From the IMG/VR virus record IMGVR_UViG_3300044638_001637, positions 1 through 35,823 of that record: a stretch of DNA of 35,823 nucleotides, one strand, 5' to 3'. Source of the stretch: a virus. The notes under the pieces were generated by a model, which was not told the origin of the DNA, did no database searches, and saw nothing but the letters and a program-made list of their open reading frames with translations. Positions 14,729 to 22,073 of the stretch are shown here, piece after piece. How positions within the stretch are numbered: the stretch's first letter is position 1; each line of letters starts with the position of its first letter. Position numbers and translations under genes: made by a program.

Positions 14729-14740
14729 CTAACAAACATT

Positions 14741-15571
14741 ATGAAAACAATAACATCAATATCAGGCGGTAAAACATCCGCATATTTGGCTAAACATTAT
14801 CCAACTGATTATAATATATTTTCATTGGTAAGAATTGATGATCATAGATGCAGACCGAAAGACAACAGCATTGTAAAATATGCCAGTGATAAAATTGGCA
14901 TGGATTTTATAGCAACTGCCGAAAGTGATAAAACATTGTACGTCATGCGAGATTTAGAGCAATTGCTTGGAAAAGAAATAATTTGGGTAACTGGCGATAG
15001 TTTTGATCAGTTAATAAGAAAACGCAAAGCACTGCCGAATATCATGCAAAGGTTTTGTACAACTGATATGAAAATGTTTCCTATCGCTGAATGGTGGTTT
15101 AGGGAGATATGCGAAAAAATACAAATGCAAGTCGGATTTAGATATGATGAAAAAGAACGTGCAGATAGATTTAAGACAGATATAAAAATAAAAGTAGGTA
15201 AGCACACAAATGGAAATAATAAGTGGAAAGAATTTAATTGGCGAGTAGGAAAGTTTCCATTAATTGAAGATAAAATAAATCATTATCATGTAGTACAGTG
15301 GGCTAAATCGACATTATTAGAATTTCCTCAAGATAGTAATTGTGTTGGATGTTTTTGGAAGCCATTACAACAACTGAGGAAAAATTGGGAAAATGAACCG
15401 CTAAAAATGCAATGGTTTTCAGACGTTGAACAAGCTAACTATTCTAAAAGAATTAAAGTTCAAAAATGGAAAAAAGAAGCAAATTATGAACAAATTAAAA
15501 ACATCGGTTTGCAACAAGATTTTCATTTTGGAACTGGAAGCGGATGCCAAGCAGGATTTTGCACAGATTAA
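14741..15571 (+). CDS. PP-loop ATPase, PAPS reductase-like, with conserved cysteines
   Basis: A 276-residue protein of the N-type ATP pyrophosphatase fold. The PP-loop is SISGGKTSAYLAK (residues 6-18). Five cysteines are arranged as in iron-sulphur or zinc sites: Cys105 (RFCTTDMK), Cys201 and Cys204 (NCVGCFW), Cys269 and Cys274 (GCQAGFCTD). The family includes PAPS reductases, DndC and tRNA-sulphurating enzymes, which adenylate a substrate and transfer sulphur or electrons. Function here is unknown; base or nucleic acid modification is possible because a C5 methyltransferase lies nearby. The gene is markedly AT-rich compared with DnaB, suggesting later acquisition. Confidence 0.7.
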   Translation: MKTITSISGGKTSAYLAKHYPTDYNIFSLVRIDDHRCRPKDNSIVKYASDKIGMDFIATAESDKTLYVMRDLEQLLGKEIIWVTGDSFDQLIRKRKALPNIMQRFCTTDMKMFPIAEWWFREICEKIQMQVGFRYDEKERADRFKTDIKIKVGKHTNGNNKWKEFNWRVGKFPLIEDKINHYHVVQWAKSTLLEFPQDSNCVGCFWKPLQQLRKNWENEPLKMQWFSDVEQANYSKRIKVQKWKKEANYEQIKNIGLQQDFHFGTGSGCQAGFCTD

Positions 15572-15639
15572 TGTATAATTGCAAAAAGTTAAAAATTATT
15601 GCGAATCGTAGTATATTATCATACAAAACCAAAACCAAC

Positions 15640-15816
15640 ATGAAATATTTAGTAACATACATTGAAAACGGAATACAGAAAGCGTTTTATACAAATTGGT
15701 TTGACATTGAAAATAACTTCAATTCAGAAGTAGGAATGGTTGTTTTTGATTTGGTAAATCATAAGTATATGGTAAATAGTTTAGGATGGACAGATATTCA
15801 AGTAGACCATCTCTAA
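15640..15816 (+). CDS. Small unknown protein in the AT-rich insert
   Basis: A 58-residue protein from the ATG at 15640 (MKYLVTYIENGIQKAFYTNW), preceded by the AAAACCAAAACCAAC leader. It has two short beta strands and aromatic residues. No family is recognised. The base composition is very AT-rich, like the PP-loop gene before it and the methyltransferase after it. Confidence 0.45.
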   Translation: MKYLVTYIENGIQKAFYTNWFDIENNFNSEVGMVVFDLVNHKYMVNSLGWTDIQVDHL

Positions 15817-15821
15817 GCCTT

Positions 15822-15853
15822 GCCACTAACGTTTTCGGGCTCGGCGAAGTGGC
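15822..15853. repeat. Hairpin GCCACT...AGTGGC upstream of the methyltransferase cassette
   Basis: GCCACT (15822-15827) and AGTGGC (15848-15853) are a perfect inverted repeat around a GC-rich loop containing CGGGCTCGG, unlike the AT-rich surroundings. The left arm runs into TAAC. A similar arm, GTGCT followed by AAC, bounds the other side of the methyltransferase gene (16599-16633). It may be a recombination-site relic or a terminator-like element. Confidence 0.45.
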
Positions 15854-15900
15854 TGAACCCAAAGTTAAATAGAATTAATAAACTAAAAAATTAAGAACAA

Positions 15901-16593
15901 ATGTTGATAGAAGAACCAAACAGCCATTTTGCCAAACCAGTGTTAGCCCCAGTACGTGTACTTAATCTCTACGCTTGTTTAGGAGGTAATAGATTATTAT
16001 GGGAAAATTGCGAAGTAACTGCCGTTGAATGGGATGAAGAACTTGCAAAACTATATCAAGAGAGATTTCCAAATGATAAGGTAATAGTTGGCGATGCTCA
16101 CAAATACCTATTAGAACACTTTAATGAGTTTGATTTCATTTGGAGTTCTCCACCTTGCCCAAGCCATAGTAGAGCAAGATTCGCAAGGCGAAATACAACT
16201 ACGCCAATTTACCCTGACTTGAAGCTGTATGAAGAAATATTGTTTTTAGAAAACTATTATGAGGGCAAATATTGTGTAGAAAATGTAATACCATATTACG
16301 AACCATTGATACCTGCAAAAAAAATAGGAAGGCATTTATATTGGACAAATTTTAGACTGCCGAATGATTTAGGAGAACGAAAGCACTCAATTATGGAAAG
16401 CAAAGATGAAACTAAAAAATGGTGCGAATTTCACAATTACGATTTTACTAAATATAAAGGCACTCAATCTGTTCAAAAGATTGCCCGAAATTTAGTTGAT
16501 TACGAAGCTGGAAAAACAATATTTAATATAGCAATGGGAATAATTAACAAACCTAAAACAAGCCAAGGATGTCTATTTGGAAACGAATGGTAG
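15901..16593 (+). CDS. DNA (cytosine-5) methyltransferase-like protein
   Basis: A 230-residue protein with C5-methyltransferase motifs in order: motif I LYACLGGN (23-30), acidic residue of motif II in VEWDEE (43-47), motif IV SSPPCPSHSRAR with Cys86 as nucleophile, and motif VI VENVIPYYEPL (127-129 ENV). It would transfer a methyl group from SAM to C5 of cytosine in DNA. It is short (typical bacterial enzymes are about 300-400), so the target-recognition part is small. It lies in an AT-rich insert with a hairpin on each side. No restriction enzyme gene is adjacent, so it is an orphan that may protect phage DNA. Confidence 0.75.
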   Translation: MLIEEPNSHFAKPVLAPVRVLNLYACLGGNRLLWENCEVTAVEWDEELAKLYQERFPNDKVIVGDAHKYLLEHFNEFDFIWSSPPCPSHSRARFARRNTTTPIYPDLKLYEEILFLENYYEGKYCVENVIPYYEPLIPAKKIGRHLYWTNFRLPNDLGERKHSIMESKDETKKWCEFHNYDFTKYKGTQSVQKIARNLVDYEAGKTIFNIAMGIINKPKTSQGCLFGNEW

Positions 16594-16598
16594 TATTG

Positions 16599-16633
16599 GT
16601 GCTAACTTGTAAATACACGCAACTGCTGAGCAC
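16599..16633. repeat. Hairpin GTGCT...AGCAC downstream of the methyltransferase
   Basis: GTGCT (16599-16603) and AGCAC (16629-16633) form an inverted repeat directly after the methyltransferase stop. As at 15822, the left arm is followed by AAC. The two elements bracket the gene and could mark the edges of a transferred cassette. Confidence 0.4.
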
Positions 16634-16674
16634 ACCCCGAAAATCATTATATTAGCAAACCAAAACCAAACCAA

Positions 16675-18078
16675 ATGGAGCAGAATAAAACCATATCCGC
16701 TAATGAGTTAGAGCGTATTGTCATTGGCACGTTGCTGATCGACGTTAACGCAACCAAACAAGCCTTAGACATAATCGACGAGCGTTGTTTTTATGATAGT
16801 AAGAACGCGCGTGTATTTGCAGCTATCGAAAGGCTATTCAGTAGACATGAGGCGGTCGACCTTGTAACCGTTACTCAAGAACTAAAGTCGAGCAATGAGT
16901 TGGAAGTTATTGGCGGAATGGCTGTATTAAGCGATTACGCGATGCGTGTGGCATCTTCGTTGCACCTTGACGGTCATTGCAGGTTGTTGCTTGAATATAA
17001 GATTAAGCGCGAGATTCTGCATAAATCCGAAAAACTGTTTACAAAGTCGCAGAACGAAAGCAGCGATGTGTTCGACTTACGCGATCAGGTAAAAGAACTG
17101 TATGACTTTATGCTGCAGGAAACGACCAAAGGCAAACAGATAGTTCATGTCGCGGAGGTTGTCAATGCTGAGCGTGAGAATTACAACCTGAAGGCTGAAA
17201 ATTACGCGAAAGGGTTACCGACTGGAGTTCGTACCGGGTTAGCAGGATTAGATCGAATCTTGGGTGGCTTTCAGAATAGCGACCTTGTTATTTTAGCCGC
17301 ACGACCTGCGATGGGTAAGACGGCTTTAGTGTTAACCTTTGCAAAAAATTGCAACGTGCCATCCGTGTTTTTTTCTCTCGAAATGTCATCGCTACAATTA
17401 ACGCAACGTCTAATAATGCAACACGCGCAGGTGGACGCGGAGAGATATAAGAACGGAATGTTATCGCAGGTAGAATTGTTGGAGGTGGAAAAAGCACGTG
17501 GTAAGGTTGAGCGGATGCAGCTATTTATTGAGGACAAAGCAGGTATTGACTGGCAGGAATTACGATCAAAAGCGTTAAAGGAAGTCGAGCGAGGTGCAAA
17601 GATTATTTTTGTTGATTACCTGCAACTTGTAAACGTTCCAAGTGCAAAGAACCGCAACCGTGAGGCGGTAATATCTGAGATCAGCCGTGAGTTAAAGAAA
17701 GTAGCTAAGGATTGCAATGTGCCGGTAATAGCCTTATCGCAGTTGAGTCGTGCAGTTGAAGGTAGGGGTGATAAGATTCCGCAGTTATCCGACCTTCGAG
17801 AAAGTGGAGCAATCGAGCAGGATGCGGATGTAGTTATGTTTATTCACCGTCCAGAATATTACGGAATAATGCAGGATGAAGGCGGTAATTCAACGCAAGG
17901 CAAAGCGGAGGTAATAATTGCTAAGCATCGTAACGGAGCGGTTGGTACCATTACAACGAACTTCATATCTTCATGCACGTTATTTACTGATGAAGAAGTA
18001 AGTCAACCACAATCACAACCAATGTACAATCCAAACACGGATGCGATCAAAAAATATCACGACGAAAATCCATTTTAA
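16675..18078 (+). CDS. dnaB: Replicative DNA helicase, DnaB family
   Basis: A full-length 467-residue DnaB-type hexameric helicase. The N-terminal helical domain occupies residues 1-150 (ELERIVIGTLLIDVNATKQ). The RecA-like C-terminal domain has Walker A ARPAMGKTAL (about 208-217), a DnaB-type IFSLEMS-like segment (VFFSLEMSS), Walker B IIFVDYLQL (about 309-317), and the arginine-finger region IALSQLSRAVEGR plus DLRESGAIEQDADVV. It unwinds DNA at the phage fork and likely partners with the initiator at 14006. The leader is AAACCAAAACCAAACCAA. Composition returns to the genome norm after the AT-rich insert. Confidence 0.95.
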   Translation: MEQNKTISANELERIVIGTLLIDVNATKQALDIIDERCFYDSKNARVFAAIERLFSRHEAVDLVTVTQELKSSNELEVIGGMAVLSDYAMRVASSLHLDGHCRLLLEYKIKREILHKSEKLFTKSQNESSDVFDLRDQVKELYDFMLQETTKGKQIVHVAEVVNAERENYNLKAENYAKGLPTGVRTGLAGLDRILGGFQNSDLVILAARPAMGKTALVLTFAKNCNVPSVFFSLEMSSLQLTQRLIMQHAQVDAERYKNGMLSQVELLEVEKARGKVERMQLFIEDKAGIDWQELRSKALKEVERGAKIIFVDYLQLVNVPSAKNRNREAVISEISRELKKVAKDCNVPVIALSQLSRAVEGRGDKIPQLSDLRESGAIEQDADVVMFIHRPEYYGIMQDEGGNSTQGKAEVIIAKHRNGAVGTITTNFISSCTLFTDEEVSQPQSQPMYNPNTDAIKKYHDENPF

Positions 18079-18080
18079 CT

Positions 18081-18108
18081 AAAAACCAAAAACCAAAAAC
18101 CAAAAACC
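18081..18108 (+). repeat. Four tandem copies of AAAAACC in a gene leader
   Basis: Four perfect 7-base units occupy 18081-18108, directly before the ATG at 18110. This is the longest example of the AAACCA leader seen before many genes here. A change in copy number by slippage could alter the spacing or strength of translation initiation. Confidence 0.7.
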
Positions 18109-18109
18109 A

Positions 18110-18502
18110 ATGAAAAAAGAAATAACAAAAGAAGAATTTATTGAAGCGTTCGATATAGTTAATCGATACAAACAACAACTGTACGATAAGATAAAAGAAT
18201 GCAAAGAGCAAACAATTGTGATTAATAAAACCATGAAGTATGTTGATACTGGAATGTTAACTGCAACACCAAATTCATTTATAGAAGAATTAGACATTAA
18301 CACAAGAGTAAAACGATGCCTTTATATGTTATGGTATAAATCTGGCAAAAATGAAAATGATAGAAAATTTCATGAAGTCAAATTAAGTGAATTGAACGGA
18401 TTGAGTAAATCTGCATTAAAAGATTGTCATGGTTTTGGGGTTAAAACCATTAAAGAAATGGAACTAATTTTTCAACAAGCACAATTAACACTAAAAGACT
18501 AA
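18110..18502 (+). CDS. RNA polymerase alpha-CTD-like helix-hairpin-helix protein
   Basis: A 130-residue protein. Residues 1-55 are helical and coiled-coil-like. Residues 58-130 follow the layout of the C-terminal domain of the RNA polymerase alpha subunit: IEELDINTRVKRCLY, then KLSELNGLSKSALKDCHGFG and VKTIKEMELIF, ending LTLKD, much like the ends of bacterial alpha subunits. The alpha-CTD binds UP elements and activators. A phage copy could redirect host polymerase, or it may be a DNA-binding module alone. The gene is AT-rich compared with DnaB. It sits between DnaB and a DnaA-like gene. Confidence 0.6.
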   Translation: MKKEITKEEFIEAFDIVNRYKQQLYDKIKECKEQTIVINKTMKYVDTGMLTATPNSFIEELDINTRVKRCLYMLWYKSGKNENDRKFHEVKLSELNGLSKSALKDCHGFGVKTIKEMELIFQQAQLTLKD

Positions 18503-18506
18503 ACCA

Positions 18507-19007
18507 ATGAAAATTCCAGCAGAAAAATTTAAACACGAACTATTCAGTTCAGTTCAGGAAGTATTCGACCTGAACTACTTACAGCTGTCAAGTGCATCGA
18601 GACTCGGGTATTTAACACTCGTCCGACATCTTTGCATGAACCTTATGCGTGAATATACTACGCTTAGCACACCAATGATAGCAGCTACGTTCAACCGCGA
18701 CCATGCTACGGTCATTCACGCTAATAAACGTCATCTGTTAAAAGACAATCCAAGAGCGGATAAGAATTACCATGATGCCTACATCAACCTAATGAAATCC
18801 TTATCGCCTAAATTGATGTTGTTATTGACTGGCAACGTGCCGGTGTTAAATTTAACGATCATGGGTTACGACCTGCAAAAGTTAATCAACCTTCGCAATT
18901 TCTTCAGCGACATTGGTGATAAGAATAACGTTAGCATGATGAACATTTACATCGAGCAATTTAGAAACATAGAGCGCGAAGCCTTAGCACTTGAATATGT
19001 CAACTAA
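18507..19007 (+). CDS. DnaA domain IV-like DNA-binding protein
   Basis: A 166-residue protein. Residues 30-80 match the DnaA C-terminal helix-turn-helix: ARLGYLTLVRHLCMNL-like helix, then TPMIAATFNRDHATVIHANK, equivalent to the DnaA signature (GRDHTTVLHA). That domain recognises DnaA boxes at oriC. There is no AAA+ ATPase part. The remaining C-terminal half is helical and unrecognised. The protein could bind phage origin sequences, compete for host DnaA boxes, or regulate genes. The start follows the stop of the alpha-CTD-like gene by four bases. Confidence 0.75.
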   Translation: MKIPAEKFKHELFSSVQEVFDLNYLQLSSASRLGYLTLVRHLCMNLMREYTTLSTPMIAATFNRDHATVIHANKRHLLKDNPRADKNYHDAYINLMKSLSPKLMLLLTGNVPVLNLTIMGYDLQKLINLRNFFSDIGDKNNVSMMNIYIEQFRNIEREALALEYVN

Positions 19008-19018
19008 AAGTAAATAAG

Positions 19019-19057
19019 TGTCAAGTAAACACGTTTATTAATAACGTAAGTTTGACA
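19019..19057 (+). promoter_or_regulatory. Promoter -7 box within nested inverted repeats, before the sigma-like gene
   Basis: TAAGTTTG (19047-19054) is a perfect TAnnTTTG box that ends five bases before the GTG start at 19060, again predicting a leaderless message. It overlaps the outer inverted repeat TGTCAA (19019-19024) and TTGACA (19052-19057). A nested palindrome-like block (ACGTTTATTAATAACGT, 19031-19047) lies inside. The arrangement is typical of an operator. Confidence 0.55.
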
Positions 19058-19059
19058 GC

Positions 19060-19611
19060 GTGAATCGAGATCAGATAATCGCGGAACTATACACGCACAA
19101 AGAACTTAAACGGGCTTTGCGTAAGTATGCGATTAGCGCGGAAACGCGAGAAGATCTTTGGCACTATGTTATCGAGGCAGTTTGCAAGTTACCTGAGGAA
19201 AGTTTATTGCAGTTACATTCATCAGGACGATTAAAGCACTACGCGTTTATTACTTTGCGAAATTTAGCAGGTAACACGCGTAGTGTTTACTTCAAAGAGT
19301 GCGGCTTGAATGAGTTTAAGTTGACGATGGACGAAGTGGATGTGATAGCGGATGAAGAGGATTCTGATCAGTTGCCCGTTATCGAAATGGATCAATTCAA
19401 AGCATTCTTAGATTATGCAGCGCGTGAACGTACCGATATTACAATGGAGGCTATTGTAACACGTGAATACATCAATTACACGCCAATAAAGCGTAGAAGT
19501 TATCGGGACTTTCAGATAGTAACCGGAATACATTATAGCAGCGTTTGCGTGTACGTTAAACGAATGGTCAAAGAATTTAATCAAAACCAAAACCAATGCG
19601 TATCTCATTAG
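19060..19611 (+). CDS. Sigma-like transcription factor
   Basis: A 183-residue protein with GTG start. The N-terminal half (about 5-75: LYTHKELKRALRKYA, then LWHYVIEAVCKLPEESLLQL and HYAFITLRNLAGN) resembles sigma region 2-like proteins of Bacteroidota and their phages. An acidic linker follows (VIADEEDSDQ). The end (RSYRDFQIVTGIHYSSVCVY) looks like a region 4 helix-turn-helix. It may direct RNA polymerase to phage promoters. It has a perfect -7 box and an inverted repeat immediately upstream. Homology is distant and should be tested. Confidence 0.6.
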   Translation: MNRDQIIAELYTHKELKRALRKYAISAETREDLWHYVIEAVCKLPEESLLQLHSSGRLKHYAFITLRNLAGNTRSVYFKECGLNEFKLTMDEVDVIADEEDSDQLPVIEMDQFKAFLDYAARERTDITMEAIVTREYINYTPIKRRSYRDFQIVTGIHYSSVCVYVKRMVKEFNQNQNQCVSH

Positions 19612-20753
19612 TAATGACAGGCACACCGGATCATCCCATCAGAAACGGGATGGACTTGTATCGTCTGTATATGCCTTATAGTAAGGTCGAAGGCGTTACG
19701 ATTAATCTCAAGCACGATCTTATCGGTGCAAAGTTAGACGCGGACGTGTACGTAATTAATCGCGCTTATCCTGTTGAGTTATTTCGATATATAAAAGAGC
19801 AAGGTAAAAAGATTATATTAGACCTTGACGATCACTGGGATATCCCTACGTGGCATCGTTTACATCCTAAGCGATTAGAGGCAAACATTCAACACGCTAA
19901 GTCCTTAAACTTGGATCACGAGGCGCAAATGTTGCAGCGTCAATTGGATGAGGTGGTAAGTTGGAAACATCAACTAAATGAGGTTGTTAAAATTGTGGAC
20001 GCGGTTACCGTGTCGACACCCATGTTATCTGCTTACTATGTTAAGCAATTTGGCATACTTCCTACAATTATACCAAACACTATTGCACCTGAAATAACAC
20101 GCTTTACTACAAAGAAGCAACCATCACGATTTACTCGCTTTGGATTTATTGCAGGTACTTTTCGTGAGCGCGATGCAGCGTTAATGCACAAAGGCATTCA
20201 GCGTTCGTTCAAGGATCAGGAGTTGAAAGGCAAATGGCAGTTGATCCAAACCTTTAACGCGCACGGTAGCTATGCTGAGCAGGAGCGCAACTTCACCAAC
20301 AATTACACGAACGTATCGGAGTGGTATCGGGACTATCTTAAGAAGTTTATCGAGCAAGGCAACCATGTTGCGAATCAGCAATGGTATAAGCGCGTATGGG
20401 CTATGGATGCTGTTAACTACGGTAAAATGTATGAGGAAGTTGATGTGGCTTTAATTCCTATGCAGCACGGTGTATTTAATTCCTGCAAATCAGAGTTGAA
20501 GTTGATCGAGGCAGGATTTACCGGGTGCGCTGCTATTGTATCGGATGTGATGCCGTATGCACCATATTTACAACACAACGTCAACTGCATATCTACTAAT
20601 GAGGATCAGGGGTGGTATCGCGGTATTCGTGAACTGACTTTGAACAAAGAATTACGTCATAAGTTAGCTTGGAATCTTCAAGAGACAATGTTTGAACACT
20701 TTAACCACAACCGCGCGGATGCAGCGGTACACACACTACTTAACACATTATGA
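19596..20753 (+). CDS. GT-B glycosyltransferase (GT4-like)
   Basis: A 385-residue protein with two Rossmann-like halves typical of GT-B enzymes. N-terminal half: VYVINRAYPVELFRYIKEQG and KIILDLDDHWDIP. C-terminal half: TRFGFIAGTFRERDAALMHK and VDVALIPMQHGVFNSCKSEL, with the usual E-rich donor-binding end (KLIEAGFTGCAAIVSDV). It would transfer a sugar from a nucleotide sugar to an unknown acceptor. It overlaps the sigma-like gene by 16 bases and opens the seven-gene cluster. It has the AAAACCAAAACCA leader. Confidence 0.75.
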   Translation: MRISLVMTGTPDHPIRNGMDLYRLYMPYSKVEGVTINLKHDLIGAKLDADVYVINRAYPVELFRYIKEQGKKIILDLDDHWDIPTWHRLHPKRLEANIQHAKSLNLDHEAQMLQRQLDEVVSWKHQLNEVVKIVDAVTVSTPMLSAYYVKQFGILPTIIPNTIAPEITRFTTKKQPSRFTRFGFIAGTFRERDAALMHKGIQRSFKDQELKGKWQLIQTFNAHGSYAEQERNFTNNYTNVSEWYRDYLKKFIEQGNHVANQQWYKRVWAMDAVNYGKMYEEVDVALIPMQHGVFNSCKSELKLIEAGFTGCAAIVSDVMPYAPYLQHNVNCISTNEDQGWYRGIRELTLNKELRHKLAWNLQETMFEHFNHNRADAAVHTLLNTL

Positions 20754-21424
20754 AGATCGGTATAGGGGTAACAGGATGCACACGACCTGAACACGTACAA
20801 ACGTGCGTGGATGAGATTAAAAAGCACACGCAATTGGATCACAAGTTAGTCGTAATGATTGACGAGAAAAAGAAAGGCGTTGCATGGAATAAGAATCAAT
20901 GTCTTGAAGCGTTGCAGGATTGCGATTATGTATTTTTATTTGACGATGATTGCTTCCCAAGAGCCAAAGGGTGGGAGACTTTCTTTATTGAGCATTCAAA
21001 GCGGACGGGAAACCAACACTTCATATATCAACACGAGACATTGCAGGTTACGCAAATCAAATGCATAGACGACATTGCACAATACAACAACTGCAACGGC
21101 TGCATGATGTTCTTTACCCGTGCTTGTTTAGATGGCATTGGTAGCTTTGACGAGTCATTCGGGGTATATGGATTTGAACACGCTGACATGAGCGTACGTG
21201 CTAACTTAGCAGGATTCACACAAGCAGACTTTGTTTGTCCTATTGGAGCAAGTCAGTACGTCTATTCTTTGGATTTGGATAACTACATCGAATATCCTAT
21301 CGAGCATCGTCCATCTTTATTCCCTGATGAAATAGCACATGCTGTAAAGGTTAGCCGTGATAGATGGGTTAATAAACTAAACAACGAACTAAAACCAAAA
21401 CAAGATGAAAAAGATTCTGATTAA
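20750..21424 (+). CDS. GT-A glycosyltransferase, family 2-like
   Basis: A 224-residue GT-A enzyme: N-terminal Rossmann half (IGIGVTGCTRPEHVQTCV), GVAWNKNQCLEAL, then the metal-binding DDD at residues 65-67 (VFLFDDDCFP). The second half contains GSFDESFGVYGFEHADMSVR, the acceptor-side region with an ED/H motif. It overlaps its upstream neighbour (ATGA) and the next gene by 20 bases. Donor and acceptor are unknown. Confidence 0.75.
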   Translation: MKIGIGVTGCTRPEHVQTCVDEIKKHTQLDHKLVVMIDEKKKGVAWNKNQCLEALQDCDYVFLFDDDCFPRAKGWETFFIEHSKRTGNQHFIYQHETLQVTQIKCIDDIAQYNNCNGCMMFFTRACLDGIGSFDESFGVYGFEHADMSVRANLAGFTQADFVCPIGASQYVYSLDLDNYIEYPIEHRPSLFPDEIAHAVKVSRDRWVNKLNNELKPKQDEKDSD

Positions 21425-22073
21425 GTACGCATCCCGTCAACGCCCGGATAAATTTGCGCGTGGTATGGATAGCATCATGAAGGCGACAAACAAAAGTCGC
21501 ATCACCGTGTTGGTATCATTAGATAAAGACGATCCTGAATTACTGCAATATCACCGCGTAATGGAACACAATCCCGATCTGCGTGTTATTTGCCTGATAG
21601 GCACTTCATACGGTAAAATAGACGCTATTAACCGTGATATGCACACATTACAGGATTGGGATATATTGGTTAATTTCTCCGATGACATGGTGTTTACGGT
21701 AGATGGGTGGGATGATATAATTGAGCAGCAATTTACTGACGAACCTTTGTTTTTGCATTTGCCTGACGGACATCAGAACGAGAATATCAGCACGATGTCA
21801 ATTATGAATAAAGCATACTACAATCAGGACGGATACATTTACCATCCATCTTACAAATCATTATGGTGCGATGTTGAAGCAACGGAGGTGGCAAAGTTAC
21901 GCGTTCAGCACAAGTACGTTAACGTTCGCATTTTCGATCATTTGCACGTAGCATGGGGTAAGGCTGAATGGGATGCGTTGTATGTTAAGAATGAGAACCG
22001 TGAACTTTGGAATCATGACGAGCAAGTTTACCACACACGTAAATCAAAGAATTATGAATTACAGCCAAAATAA
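21405..22073 (+). CDS. GT-A glycosyltransferase-like protein
   Basis: A 222-residue protein. Residues 3-100 resemble a GT-A fold (ILIKYASRQRPDKFARGM at the start, GKIDAINRDMHTL, then VNFSDDMVF with a DD pair at 93-94 as the metal site). The later part contains FDHLHVAWGKAEWD, which may bind the acceptor. It overlaps both neighbours by 20 bases, so the genes are made as a unit. Substrate is unknown. Confidence 0.65.
   Translation: MKKILIKYASRQRPDKFARGMDSIMKATNKSRITVLVSLDKDDPELLQYHRVMEHNPDLRVICLIGTSYGKIDAINRDMHTLQDWDILVNFSDDMVFTVDGWDDIIEQQFTDEPLFLHLPDGHQNENISTMSIMNKAYYNQDGYIYHPSYKSLWCDVEATEVAKLRVQHKYVNVRIFDHLHVAWGKAEWDALYVKNENRELWNHDEQVYHTRKSKNYELQPK

Noticed and set aside
15822-16633. Claim that the methyltransferase is a true integron gene cassette
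   Set aside because: The flanking hairpins lack a convincing GTTRRRY core on the right arm, so only a general cassette-like hypothesis is kept.
21973-22053. N-terminal extension of the FkbM methyltransferase
   Set aside because: The extension overlaps the previous gene by 101 bases and reads as a shadow; the ATG at 22054 starts just before the conserved fold.
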